The translations under genes were made by a program, and so were the position numbers. From contig JAJZOR010000001.1 in assembly GCA_021811435.1 (NCBI GenBank), forward strand, positions 78,541 to 142,540: a stretch of 64,000 nucleotides of DNA, in the 5' to 3' direction. Below are positions 50,913 to 59,617 of this stretch, one piece after another (position 1 is the stretch's first letter; each line of letters opens with the position of its first letter). Below the pieces are notes generated by a model that was given only the letters and a program-made list of their open reading frames with translations, did not search any database and was not told the origin of the DNA. Source of the DNA: Microcaldota archaeon (GTDB lineage Archaea; Micrarchaeota; Micrarchaeia; Micrarchaeales; Micrarchaeaceae).

Positions 50913-51788
50913 CTATTCTCCGGAATACGAGGATGACGCGGCATAGTCCTGGCTCTCCGCCTTGGTCGCGGCCGGTTTCATGAGCTTTTCTGCCTCCGCC
51001 TTGCCTATCCTCTCAAGAGCATTGCCGCAGGACGAGCACCTGAACCCCGACTCATATGCGGAATCGAATGTGAAGATAAGCTTGTCCGCATCATAGCACT
51101 TCCTGCACAGGAAATAATCATTGCACTCGTCGTTTATTATGGACCTGCCCCTGCCCATCCTGTTCACGTATTCCAGGAAAGGATCTAGCTTCTCCACGTT
51201 TATGAACCATGCGAACGAGAGCCATCCGTTCGTGTTCTTGGCCACGTAATAGTTGGTTATGCCGTAGCCCTGCAGTATGTTAAGTATCCTCCGTATCGCG
51301 TTTATCTTTAGGCCCAGTTGCTCCGCTATGTATTCGTCGGTCCTGGGCGTGCTCAACATGCTTATCACTTCCGGGGCCACGCGGCTGACGTTTTTCTTGA
51401 GGTAGTCTATTATCTGCTCGTTGTCGAGCAGCAGGTTTATCGCGTTCTTTACTGCTTCCGGCTTGCCTATGTTGATGTTCTTGGGCTTCTTTCCCCCGGT
51501 CATCTCGTAGCTTGTGTAGTCCTTGTCAAGCAGCTTGCTTATGTCCTTTATCTGTTTTGGCCTCTGCTCCACGGCCGGCGCCTCAGCCGCCGCGGCATTC
51601 TTCGCTTTCGGCTTCTTCGCGGAACCGGCTTTAGCCGTGACGCCGTGCGCATGCGCACTTTTGGGCTTCCCAGCCGATGCCCTAGCGCTGTTGGCCTTGG
51701 TCGCGGCCTCCTTGCGCACTACTGCCTTGCTCGCCTTACCTGCCGCTGCCTTGGGTCTTGCTACCTTATTGCTGCTTTTCTTTGCCAT
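50913..51788 (-). CDS. tfe: Transcription factor E (TFE alpha) with histone-H1-like N-terminal tail
   Basis: A 291-residue protein. About residues 110-205 form the winged-helix domain (STPRTDEYIAEQLGLKINAI, RRILNILQGYGITNYYV) and about 225-260 a zinc ribbon with CRKC and CSSC, the TFE/TFIIE-alpha plan that helps RNA polymerase open promoters. Archaeal TFE is usually 160-190 residues. The extra part is an 80-residue Lys/Ala-rich tail (KVARPKAAAGKASKAVVRKE and so on), like the tail of histone H1 or the C-terminal tail of some bacterial nucleoid proteins. Ribosome site GGTTATCCG before ATG. Confidence 0.85.
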   Translation of the reverse strand: MAKKSSNKVARPKAAAGKASKAVVRKEAATKANSARASAGKPKSAHAHGVTAKAGSAKKPKAKNAAAAEAPAVEQRPKQIKDISKLLDKDYTSYEMTGGKKPKNINIGKPEAVKNAINLLLDNEQIIDYLKKNVSRVAPEVISMLSTPRTDEYIAEQLGLKINAIRRILNILQGYGITNYYVAKNTNGWLSFAWFINVEKLDPFLEYVNRMGRGRSIINDECNDYFLCRKCYDADKLIFTFDSAYESGFRCSSCGNALERIGKAEAEKLMKPAATKAESQDYAASSSYSGE

Positions 51789-51926
51789 CGGATAACCGCG
51801 CTTAACTTATAGCATTATTATGCATTTTTGATATTTAAGCTTAACTATAAGCCAGTGCGCTCGACCTTCCGAAATTCAGGTGATAAAAGCCGATGTGATA
51901 ACGGTCCCTCTGGCCAAAGCGCCGGC

Positions 51927-52631
51927 CTAGAGCGCCGCTAGGAGCAGCACACCAGCCAAAGCCCCGCACACGCTGCACAGGAAATTCGACGTGAACTTGT
52001 TGCCGATTCCGCGCTCCTCGTAATAACCCAGCATCGAGTCCACCACAGTGCCTACGAACCCTGCTGCTGCTACGCTTGCGAAAACGGCCGCCATGCTGAA
52101 GGCCCGCTGCCCCTCCAGCGTGGCCAACTGCCCGCTTATCGCGAACCCGCCTGCCGCTATGAGTATCGAGCCTGCCAGCCCTGCGGCAAGCCCCAAGGAA
52201 GTCACGCCCCCTGACACTCCCCTCCTGACCTTCCTGAGTGTGAATATCTGCCTCGGCATGCCGTCCAGCACGCCCAGCTCGCTGCTGAACTTGTCCGCGG
52301 TAATCGCGGCCACGCTGCTCATGAAGCCGACGACAGCGAGGAAGGCCAGCCCCGGCGCTGCCATGTAGTTGGTCAGGACGAAGAACACTCCAGCTATCAT
52401 TGTCGGGCACCCGCCATTGGCTATCACGTTGCTCACGCCCCTGTCATACTGGTAAAGCTTCAAGGCCTTCTTGCGCTCCACACCCGCCCAAGTCACTACG
52501 GCAGACAGCACCAGGAAGTAGACCATGAGCAGGACGAAGAACATCCCGAGCTGCTGGCCCAGCAGCATGAGTGCCAGTGCCATGATCAGCGATGCGCTGA
52601 AACCCATCCGGTCGAGCGTCAGGAACGCCAT
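51927..52631 (-). CDS. DUF92/TMEM19-family membrane protein
   Basis: A 234-residue protein with about six helices. It has VSNVIANGGCPTMIAGVFF, the A-x-T-AD-x-x-SSE-x-G motif (AITADKFSSELG) and GFVGTVVDSMLG near the C-terminus, as in the DUF92 family, related to polyprenol and dolichol/phytol kinases. A lipid-related kinase role, possibly using CTP, is a family-level inference. It is alone between TFE and a candidate small RNA. Confidence 0.75.
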   Translation of the reverse strand: MAFLTLDRMGFSASLIMALALMLLGQQLGMFFVLLMVYFLVLSAVVTWAGVERKKALKLYQYDRGVSNVIANGGCPTMIAGVFFVLTNYMAAPGLAFLAVVGFMSSVAAITADKFSSELGVLDGMPRQIFTLRKVRRGVSGGVTSLGLAAGLAGSILIAAGGFAISGQLATLEGQRAFSMAAVFASVAAAGFVGTVVDSMLGYYEERGIGNKFTSNFLCSVCGALAGVLLLAAL

Positions 52632-52699
52632 AGAAATCCATTTTTATGAAATTATTCCGCTATTAACAAAGGTTTAAAAATCTTTTTGACATTATAGTA

Positions 52700-52780
52700 T
52701 CACAGGTTCTCTACTGTAAGGAAGGTCGTAGAACTGGTCGCCTTGCCAGCGTGCATCTGCACGCTGGCACTAATTCTTCT
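52700..52780 (+). ncRNA. Candidate small RNA with terminal hairpin upstream of radA
   Basis: GGTTTAAAAATC (52671-52682) is a good TATA box, placing a start near 52700. The next 80 bases hold a first hairpin (GGTTCT with AGAACT) and a perfect 11-bp stem TGCCAGCGTGC/GCACGCTGGCA (52744-52754 and 52759-52769) with loop ATCT, followed at once by the T-rich ATTCTTCTTTTATT. No open frame is present. This is the outline of an independent small RNA gene; the family was not recognised. A function as a terminator for the gene before is unlikely, because that gene is on the other strand. Confidence 0.5.
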
Positions 52781-52881
52781 TTTATTGCAAATTACGACGT
52801 TAAAATGCGCCGCGTTGCGCTTGAATTGCAAGGAACTATTACTTATTGAACTTATTTATTACTATTCATGCATAACCTAAA

Positions 52882-53841
52882 ATGATTAGAATGGTTAAGG
52901 AAAAAGGCATTCACGATTTAGAGGATCTTCCGGGCATCGGGGAGACAACGGCAGACAAGCTCAGGGCAGCCGGCATAGATTCAATCGAGAAGGTAGCGAC
53001 CACTGCGCCGCATGAGCTCTCAGAACTTGCAGGCATAAACGTTGAAAACGCCAAGAAGGCCATAGAGGCTGCCAAGGAGTCCACCACAGTCGTATACGAG
53101 ACCGGAGAGGCCATAGCTGAGAAGCGCAAGGTCATAGGCAAGATAACCACGAATTCTAAGGACCTGGACGATTTGATAGGCGGCGGCGTGGAGACGAACG
53201 CGATAACAGAGGCATACGGCAGGTTCGCAAGCGGCAAGTCCCAGCTCGGCTTCCAGCTCGCCGTGGACGTGCAGCTGCCGAAGAAGGAGGGGGGCCTGGA
53301 GGGTGCAGTGCTTTTCGTCGACACTGAGGGCACTTTCAGACCGGAGCGCATAGAAAGCATAGCGAAGGCGAAGGGGCTTGACCCGAAGGCGGTGCTGGAG
53401 AACATAATGGTGGTGCGCGCAATAACGACCGACCAGCAGATACTCACGATAGAAAGGGCCGACAAGCTCATACAGGAGAAGAACATCAAGCTGATAATAG
53501 TGGACTCGCTGATGGCGCTCTTCAGGGCGGAGTTCATAGGCAGAGGGGCGCTCAACGAGCGTCAGGGCAAGCTCAACGTGCACATACATAGGTTGCAGAC
53601 GCTGGCGGACAAGTACAGCCTCGCAGTTTACATATCGAACCAGGTGATGGACAACCCTGGCATACTTTTCGGCGACCCGACCACTCCGATAGGCGGCAAC
53701 GTGCTTGCGCATGCAGCGACGACCAGGCTTTACCTAAGGAAGAGCAAGGAGGAGAAGCGCATAGTAAGACTGGTGGACTCGCCCAGCGTGCCAGAGGGCG
53801 AGTGCGTAATAAAGATAACGCCTAACGGCATATCCGAGTAA
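52882..53841 (+). CDS. radA: DNA repair and recombination protein RadA
   Basis: The archaeal RecA/Rad51 recombinase, 319 residues. It has the N-terminal helix-hairpin-helix (LEDLPGIGETTADKLRAAGI), the Walker A motif GRFASGKS at residues 113-120 (GEFGSGKT in most archaea), Walker B LIIVDSLMALFR and the late GGNVLAHAATTRLYLRKSK. The AT-rich stretch just before the ATG suggests a leaderless or nearly leaderless transcript. Confidence 0.97.
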   Translation: MIRMVKEKGIHDLEDLPGIGETTADKLRAAGIDSIEKVATTAPHELSELAGINVENAKKAIEAAKESTTVVYETGEAIAEKRKVIGKITTNSKDLDDLIGGGVETNAITEAYGRFASGKSQLGFQLAVDVQLPKKEGGLEGAVLFVDTEGTFRPERIESIAKAKGLDPKAVLENIMVVRAITTDQQILTIERADKLIQEKNIKLIIVDSLMALFRAEFIGRGALNERQGKLNVHIHRLQTLADKYSLAVYISNQVMDNPGILFGDPTTPIGGNVLAHAATTRLYLRKSKEEKRIVRLVDSPSVPEGECVIKITPNGISE

Positions 53842-53851
53842 TGTTGGTCAA

Positions 53852-54613
53852 ATGCTTTATCTTGCGGGCCTAGGGCTCGGCAGCGGCGACATACCTTCCA
53901 GCACTGTACGGCTGCTCAAGAAAGCTGACCTTTACATAGAGCGTTACACGAGTTTCATACCGGACGAGACCATATCGTTCATAAGAAAGGAGGCACAAAC
54001 GGTCCCTGTGGAACTCACAAGGTCGGATTTGGAGGAGAGGGCCGGTGAATTCGTTGCGAAGGCGAAATCCAGCGACGTAGTGCTTCTGGTCGGCGGCGAT
54101 CCGCTCGTGGCAACCACGCACAAAATCATACTCAACGAGGCCGTCAAGCGCGGCGTGGCCGTGAAGATAATGCATGCACCGTCGATATTGTCTGCAGCGA
54201 TCGGGGAGAGCGGACTTGATTTCTACAGGTTCGGGCAGATAATAACGATACCGAGGTGGAGCGACCACTACAAGCCGATCTCGTTCTACGAAATAATAGA
54301 CGGCAACGCCAAGAGGAACCTGCACACCCTGCTGCTGCTCGACTACGATGGCGCGAAGATGTCGTCGCTGCATCCCGGAGAGGCGGCGGCCACGCTGCTC
54401 AGCGCAGCCCTGCAATACAATTCAACTATAGTGGGCCAGGATACCAGTGTGCTTCTGCTGCACAACATATCGCTTGACGGCAAGGTGATAAAATACGCCA
54501 AGCTCAAGGACATGGAAAGTATGTCGTTCGAGAATGGCCCCACGCTGATGATACTGCCTGCAGCCCTAACGGAGATAGAGACAGAGACGCTTAAAAACAG
54601 CGTTACAAAATGA
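53852..54613 (+). CDS. dph5: Diphthine synthase
   Basis: Methylates the modified His of elongation factor 2 in the diphthamide pathway. The 253-residue SAM-dependent enzyme has the Dph5 start YLAGLGLGSGDI, then RSDLEERAG and VLLVGGDPLVATTH and the APSILSAAIGESGLDFYRFG stretch. TTGGTCAA precedes the ATG. It lies 10 bases after radA and overlaps endA by four bases (ATGA). Confidence 0.94.
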   Translation: MLYLAGLGLGSGDIPSSTVRLLKKADLYIERYTSFIPDETISFIRKEAQTVPVELTRSDLEERAGEFVAKAKSSDVVLLVGGDPLVATTHKIILNEAVKRGVAVKIMHAPSILSAAIGESGLDFYRFGQIITIPRWSDHYKPISFYEIIDGNAKRNLHTLLLLDYDGAKMSSLHPGEAAATLLSAALQYNSTIVGQDTSVLLLHNISLDGKVIKYAKLKDMESMSFENGPTLMILPAALTEIETETLKNSVTK

Positions 54614-55797
54614 ATGGAAAAAGTGTTTCACTGCTGACAATAAATTTCGAAGTCAAATCCCGTTCGTTCTACGTCACTGACCAGTCCGGCATGGACACGC
54701 TCAGGAACGGCAACATAGGCACAGGTGCCAAAGACAAGCTCGTGCTCATGCCTGAGGAGGCGCTCTACCTGATGGACGTGCGCAATGCCGAATGCGTCGA
54801 TGCCGCTTCTGGCTCAAGGATGCGTTTCAACGATGTGGCAAGGCAGTTCAGCCGCAACAGGAAGTTCATGGCAAGGTACTTCACGTACAAGGACTGGCGC
54901 GACCGCGGACTCGCAATAAGGAGCATGGGCGAGCCGTTCAAGGAGGCCGCAGGCAGAGTCCCGTCCAAAAAATACCCGCAGTCCAGCTTGAGGCTGAAGG
55001 GCTACAGGCTGAGCGGTGTGTTCTTCCCGGAGGACATGACCACGATAGTGGACGATCAGGAGAAGGGCAGGGAGATATATCTCGAAAACTGGTTCGGGCA
55101 GTACGGAACCTACAAGCTCAGCGACCACGGCATCCTCAACAAGCTCGACATATACGAGACCGTTTTCCTGATGGGTGCCGGCGCGCTGGAGGTGAGCAAC
55201 TCAACCAGAAGCAAGATATTCGAGACCGCTGCGAGGAGGAGATCCGACTTCCCAAAGCTTTACGACGTGTACAGGGACTGGCGCAGCAAGGGCTACGTGG
55301 TGAAGACAGGGTTCAAGTTCGGCACGCACTTCAGGATATACTTCCCGGGGGCCAGGCCGATAAAGGACGATCCGAAATGGGTGCACTCCAGGCACGTGGT
55401 ACACGTGTTCCCCAGGGACACAAAGCTGCTCATATCCGAATGGGCCAGGGTCATAAGGGTGGCGCATTCGGTCAGGAAGACCTTTATCCTCGCGATACCG
55501 GGCAAGAGCAGGAAGAAGAAGCTCAGCACGGACTTCGTGCTGTATCACAGGAAGGGCAATGGCATAGAGATCCCGGGGGAGGACAGCCCGAGGTTCGCAA
55601 TGCTATCGCTGAGCGAGGACGAGTACATGGGCGGCGCGGAGCTATCCGCAATAATAAGCGAGGCGAAGGCCCGCAGGCTCGAGCTGGTAGTCGCTATAGC
55701 GGACAGGGAGACCGCAGTTACGTATTACAAGGTAAGGATGATAGAACTGCCGAAAAGCGTCTACGAATACTACGAGATAGACTGGATGCAGCCGTGA
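54610..55797 (+). CDS. endA: tRNA-splicing endonuclease EndA, three-unit (epsilon-2) type
   Basis: Cuts tRNA and other introns at bulge-helix-bulge motifs. The 395-residue chain is far longer than the alpha (about 180) or alpha-prime (about 340) archaeal forms and fits the three-unit epsilon-2 type described for ARMAN-2, with an extra N-terminal half-domain, a catalytic unit and a structural unit. The catalytic unit is about residues 195-300: GFKFGTHFRIYFPG (Tyr), WVHSRHVVHV (His) and VRKTFILA (Lys). Another segment (DWRDRGLAIRS) repeats the domain start DWRSKGYVVKT. It overlaps dph5 and is cotranscribed. Confidence 0.9.
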   Translation: MNGKSVSLLTINFEVKSRSFYVTDQSGMDTLRNGNIGTGAKDKLVLMPEEALYLMDVRNAECVDAASGSRMRFNDVARQFSRNRKFMARYFTYKDWRDRGLAIRSMGEPFKEAAGRVPSKKYPQSSLRLKGYRLSGVFFPEDMTTIVDDQEKGREIYLENWFGQYGTYKLSDHGILNKLDIYETVFLMGAGALEVSNSTRSKIFETAARRRSDFPKLYDVYRDWRSKGYVVKTGFKFGTHFRIYFPGARPIKDDPKWVHSRHVVHVFPRDTKLLISEWARVIRVAHSVRKTFILAIPGKSRKKKLSTDFVLYHRKGNGIEIPGEDSPRFAMLSLSEDEYMGGAELSAIISEAKARRLELVVAIADRETAVTYYKVRMIELPKSVYEYYEIDWMQP

Positions 55798-55855
55798 AAT
55801 CGCGCGGCGCTCCCATGGGTGCGCGTGCGGACCGATTTCATTTGCGGCCTCTAAA

Positions 55856-57166
55856 TCAGCCCCTCCTTATGCTCGCGTGCGCCTTAGTGAGTTCGCCAGA
55901 GGATTCCGCCGCAAGCAGGTTGACCTCCCCTGCCAGGCATGCTGTGGCTATCAGTTCGGCCAGCATGTACTTCGTCTTGCCCTGGCTGTCGCCCTCCCCG
56001 TATACACCTGAAGCGATGAGCAGCTCCTTTGGCGTCTCCCTCGCTGTCCCGCCCCCGTAGGTTCCTACCTCCAGCGCAGGCATGTATATCGAGACGTAAA
56101 GGTTCCCTTCATCTGTTACCGCGACATCGTCGAATGCGTTCACTCCGTCAACTATCTGCGCCACGTCCTGGCCGTATGCGTCGAACGCTGCGTTCAGTAT
56201 GTTGGCCACCTGTGCATTGTGCGCCAGCGAGCCCGCAAGTCCCGAGCCCATGTAGTTCTTTACGTAGTTTATCTTGGCCATGCTCTCCGGATCACTCTTC
56301 AGCGTGTTTTTCACCACGTCCCTCGGTATCACCGCCTCCGCTATTATAGATATCCCCCTGCCCAGGAGCACGTTCTTCATCGCAGGCTTCTTGTCTATGC
56401 AGAGGTTGCCGCTTTCGCTGAGCACCCGCAGCACCTTCTTTGTCGCGATCATCGATGACTTCTCAAGCTCCTTCTCGAACGCCTTCTGCCCTTTCCTGTC
56501 CTCGTTCAGCCTGCCTATCAATTTGGCGGTGGTGTTGTTCGACGCTATCGTGACCATGTTCATGCCCATCGCCGCTCCTGTCCTGGCCCTGTAGACTATG
56601 AAGAGGTTCCTGCCTGTAGTGTAGCAGTCTATCCCGAGCAGCTCCCCGTGCTTGGTGTGGTGGGAGAACTCGGTTTTTATGAACTTGAAGCCCTCGTCGC
56701 TTTTCACGAACGACATTATATGCTTGGACTCGCGCGCGCCTGAGGTCTCTATTATTATGCTCCTTGTCATCTTGTCGTCGATTATCGTAGTTGTGGCGCC
56801 CCCGCCGCCGTTTATGGCCTTGAGCCCGCGCGATACGCCTGCCACGAGCCTGCCCTCGGTCGTCGACATGAAAATCGGCTTCGTTCCGCTTATGTGCTCC
56901 CCGTTTATCTTAGCCTCCACGAAACCCAGGGGCCTCTGCGTAGCCCCTATCATGTTCTCTATGTTCCTTTTGCCTGCATCCTCGTGGTCGATGCTTGTCG
57001 ATATTATGTTCTGGAACTTTATCCCGTATTTCTTCTCTAGGTAAAGCCTCCTTATCCTGGATGATTCCATCTCGTCCTCAAGGAACGTAGAGAGGCCAGA
57101 CAGCGAGAGCTCCCCGCCCAGGAGCTTACGCAGTACCTCATCATCCCCGTGCTTTTTGCCGTCCAT
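55856..57166 (-). CDS. hmgA: 3-hydroxy-3-methylglutaryl-CoA reductase
   Basis: Makes mevalonate, the source of archaeal lipid isoprenoids. The 436-residue class I-type enzyme has ENMIGATQRPLG, the catalytic Glu in TTEGRLVAGVSRG, Lys in CIDKKPAMKN, Asp in GQDVAQ and a C-terminal His in LTKAHASIRR. The signature D-x-M-G-x-N reads AAMGMN here, so its Asp is replaced by Ala. ATG 57166 is used, since a TATA-like TTTTTTATC lies about 25-30 bases upstream; a GTG at 57181 is an alternative. Confidence 0.93.
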   Translation of the reverse strand: MDGKKHGDDEVLRKLLGGELSLSGLSTFLEDEMESSRIRRLYLEKKYGIKFQNIISTSIDHEDAGKRNIENMIGATQRPLGFVEAKINGEHISGTKPIFMSTTEGRLVAGVSRGLKAINGGGGATTTIIDDKMTRSIIIETSGARESKHIMSFVKSDEGFKFIKTEFSHHTKHGELLGIDCYTTGRNLFIVYRARTGAAMGMNMVTIASNNTTAKLIGRLNEDRKGQKAFEKELEKSSMIATKKVLRVLSESGNLCIDKKPAMKNVLLGRGISIIAEAVIPRDVVKNTLKSDPESMAKINYVKNYMGSGLAGSLAHNAQVANILNAAFDAYGQDVAQIVDGVNAFDDVAVTDEGNLYVSIYMPALEVGTYGGGTARETPKELLIASGVYGEGDSQGKTKYMLAELIATACLAGEVNLLAAESSGELTKAHASIRRG

Positions 57167-57308
57167 GCTGATAATAGACACGTTAACCGATAAAAAACTT
57201 AGCTAAGGGTTGGACGCCAAGCCAATTCGCCACTTATGCTTGAGTCAGTTCTGCGCCTGCCGAGGGTTCGATGCACTTGGCCGTTTCAGCTTCATGGCCG
57301 GATGGCAT

Positions 57309-57319
57309 AAATTTATAAC
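57309..57319 (+). promoter_or_regulatory. TATA box of the methylcitrate operon
   Basis: AAATTTATAAC lies about 32-42 bases before the prpD ATG and would give a very short leader. It is the only AT-rich element on this strand in the gap between hmgA and prpD. Confidence 0.5.
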
Positions 57320-57350
57320 TGCTCTGCGCAATGGATTATGCCGCTAAGGC

Positions 57351-58691
57351 ATGGTGCTGAGCATGACTATAGCACAAGAAATCTATGATTATTCAAGGGC
57401 CGTGAGTAAGTCAGAGCTCTACAAGGCCGATTCCGAAGAAATAAAAAAGAGGATAGTCGACTCTATTTTCGTGGCGTACGGGGCAAAGAACGCAGAGCCG
57501 ATAAAAATCATGCGTTCGGCGCTGCTGCCCTCAACAGGCAAGTACAATTCAAGGGTATACTTTTCAAAGGATGACGCGTCCGTAGAAACCGCGGCTTTCA
57601 TAAACGGGTCCATGACCAGATACCTGGATTACAACGACACATACCTTTCAAAAGAGGCCCTCCATCCGTCAGATAACATCCCCCCAATACTGGCGCTTTC
57701 TTGCGCCATGGACCTCGAAGGCGAAAATGCCATAAGAGCCATAAAAGTAGCATACCAGGTAGTGTGCGCGCTTGCCGATGCGGTCTCCATAAGGGATCGT
57801 GGATGGGATCACGTTACATACATATCCGTCTCCTCTGCCGCCGGCATGGCTAACCTCATGGGCATGGATAACCAGAAATTCGTGCACGCCTTGAACCTCG
57901 CGATAAACAACAACATAAGCCTAAGGCAGACCCGCGCGGGCGAATTGAGCATGTGGAAAGGCTGCACTGCAGCAAACGCGTCTAGGAACAGCGTGTTCGC
58001 CACGATCTTGGCAGACGGCGGCCTTACAGGGCCGGCGCCGATATTCGAGGGCGAAATGGGCTTCTTTAAGCAGGTGTCAGGACCATTCAAGCTTGATCTG
58101 AAGCCGGACAGGATAAGCAGGACCATGATAAAGAATTACCCCGTGGAATACCACGCCATGAGCGGTGTGGAGGCAGCCCTTGACATAAAAAGCAAGGTGG
58201 AAGGGCCTATAAAAAGCATAAACGTAGAGACATTCTCTGTAGCTAATAAGATAATAATCAAGGATCCAGAGAAGCTTAGACCGAAAACCAAGGAAACCGC
58301 GGATCACAGCCTGCCATACATAATAGCGTATTCGCTCGTATACGGCAGGCCAGGGCCGGATTCTTACGAAGATAAATACCTGAAAGACAAAAAAATACTT
58401 GACATGGTGGACAGGATGAAGTTCAATGTATCGCAAAGGTTCGACGCCATGTACCCGGAATACCTGCCTATAAAGATAACGGCCGTAACGGCAAAGTCCA
58501 AGGCCGAAAGTGAAATCACTATTCCGAAGGGGCACTTCAAGAATCCCTACTCCTGGGATGATTTGAGGGCAAAGGGCATTGCGATAATGGGCAACAAGGC
58601 TGCTGTGGACAGCATAATAAAAGTAGGGAAAGATTTGGAAAAGAAGAGCGTGTCAGATTTATTCGAGGTGGTTTCAAATGTCGATTCTTAA
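57351..58691 (+). CDS. prpD: 2-methylcitrate dehydratase (PrpD family)
   Basis: A 446-residue MmgE/PrpD-family dehydratase, with NGSMTRYLDYNDTYL, HPSDNIPPIL, WKGCTAANASRN and the C-terminal PKGHFKNP. In the methylcitrate cycle it removes water from 2-methylcitrate; the next two genes encode the other enzymes. ATG 57351 or 57363 may be the start. Its end overlaps prpB by 14 bases. Bases 58505-58535 (around ESEITIPKGH) recur exactly, inverted, in a broken transposase at 63114-63144. Confidence 0.9.
   Translation: MVLSMTIAQEIYDYSRAVSKSELYKADSEEIKKRIVDSIFVAYGAKNAEPIKIMRSALLPSTGKYNSRVYFSKDDASVETAAFINGSMTRYLDYNDTYLSKEALHPSDNIPPILALSCAMDLEGENAIRAIKVAYQVVCALADAVSIRDRGWDHVTYISVSSAAGMANLMGMDNQKFVHALNLAINNNISLRQTRAGELSMWKGCTAANASRNSVFATILADGGLTGPAPIFEGEMGFFKQVSGPFKLDLKPDRISRTMIKNYPVEYHAMSGVEAALDIKSKVEGPIKSINVETFSVANKIIIKDPEKLRPKTKETADHSLPYIIAYSLVYGRPGPDSYEDKYLKDKKILDMVDRMKFNVSQRFDAMYPEYLPIKITAVTAKSKAESEITIPKGHFKNPYSWDDLRAKGIAIMGNKAAVDSIIKVGKDLEKKSVSDLFEVVSNVDS
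58505..58535 (+). repeat. 31-bp sequence shared with the broken IS630 transposase (inverted copy 1)
   Basis: The bases here, beginning CGAAAGTGAAATC and ending CGAAGGGGCAC, are found with no mismatch on the minus strand at 63114-63144. The match stops sharply on both sides. In prpD it encodes part of the conserved ESEITIPKGH segment in the PrpD frame. Confidence 0.9.
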
Positions 58692-59592
58692 GGACAACAT
58701 CAACGCAGGGCCCACGGAGCTAAGAAAGCTCATAAACCGCGGCCACGTGGTCGCACCAGGCGTGTTCAACGGTATTTCCGCTCTCCTTGCTGAAAGGGCG
58801 GGGTTCAGGGCCCTGTACCTATCGGGATCCGGCGTGGCGGGCTGCATGGGGCTGCCCGACCTTTCACTGACTACGCTCAGCGAGGTCGCGGATGAGACGC
58901 GCAAGATAACCTCTGTCTCAAAGCTGCCGCTCATAGTCGACATAGACACAGGGTTTGGGGAGACGTTGAACGTGATGCGCACCATAAGGTCCATAGAAGC
59001 CGCAGGCGCCTCGGCCATACACATCGAGGACCAGCAGCTCCCCAAAAAATGTGGTCACTTATCGGGCAAGAAGATAGTGCCGCAGGAAGAGATGGCCGAG
59101 AAGGTAAGGATGGCCTCCGAAAGCCGCAACGACAAAGATTTCATGATAATAGCCAGAACGGATTCAAGGGCGGTAGAAGGCCTGGACGGCTCTATAGAAA
59201 GGGGCAAGCTGTACGTGAAGGCAGGCGCAGACGCAATATTCCCGGAGGCATTGGAGAGCGAGGATGAATTCAGGGAATATGCCAAGAAGGTCAGGGCACC
59301 ATTGTTAGCCAACATGACGGAATTCGGGAAGAGCCCACTCCTGAGTTCGAAGGAGCTGGCCGGAATCGGCTATAAAATAATAATATTCCCGCTTACCGGG
59401 TTCAGGTCCGCGCTCTCAGCGGTAAATAGCACATACTCTGAGCTCAGCCGTCGCGGCACCCAGATGGGATTCCTAGACAAGCTGATGACGCGGGAAAAAT
59501 TCTATGATGTGATAGGGTACAAGGATTATGAGTATGAGGATGCGCTTTTATACGCGTCTGGAATAGGCGGCAGCAAGAGCCATAGGAAATAG
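58678..59592 (+). CDS. prpB: Methylisocitrate lyase (PrpB)
   Basis: Splits 2-methylisocitrate into pyruvate and succinate. The 304-residue protein of the isocitrate lyase/PEP mutase superfamily has LYLSGSGVAGCMGLPD, IVDIDTGFGE, HIEDQQLPKKCGHLSG with the catalytic KKCGH at residues 123-127, and ARTDSRAVEG. It follows prpD with a 14-base overlap and ends 25 bases before the synthase. Confidence 0.94.
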   Translation: MSILKDNINAGPTELRKLINRGHVVAPGVFNGISALLAERAGFRALYLSGSGVAGCMGLPDLSLTTLSEVADETRKITSVSKLPLIVDIDTGFGETLNVMRTIRSIEAAGASAIHIEDQQLPKKCGHLSGKKIVPQEEMAEKVRMASESRNDKDFMIIARTDSRAVEGLDGSIERGKLYVKAGADAIFPEALESEDEFREYAKKVRAPLLANMTEFGKSPLLSSKELAGIGYKIIIFPLTGFRSALSAVNSTYSELSRRGTQMGFLDKLMTREKFYDVIGYKDYEYEDALLYASGIGGSKSHRK

Positions 59593-59617
59593 CATCCCAT
59601 GTAATAGTGGTTTTGTC

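Noticed and set aside
54792..56060. A 422-codon open frame on the plus strand over endA and the end of hmgA
   Set aside because: It is the shifted frame of endA (basic, Gln/Arg-rich, no domain) running on antisense to hmgA.
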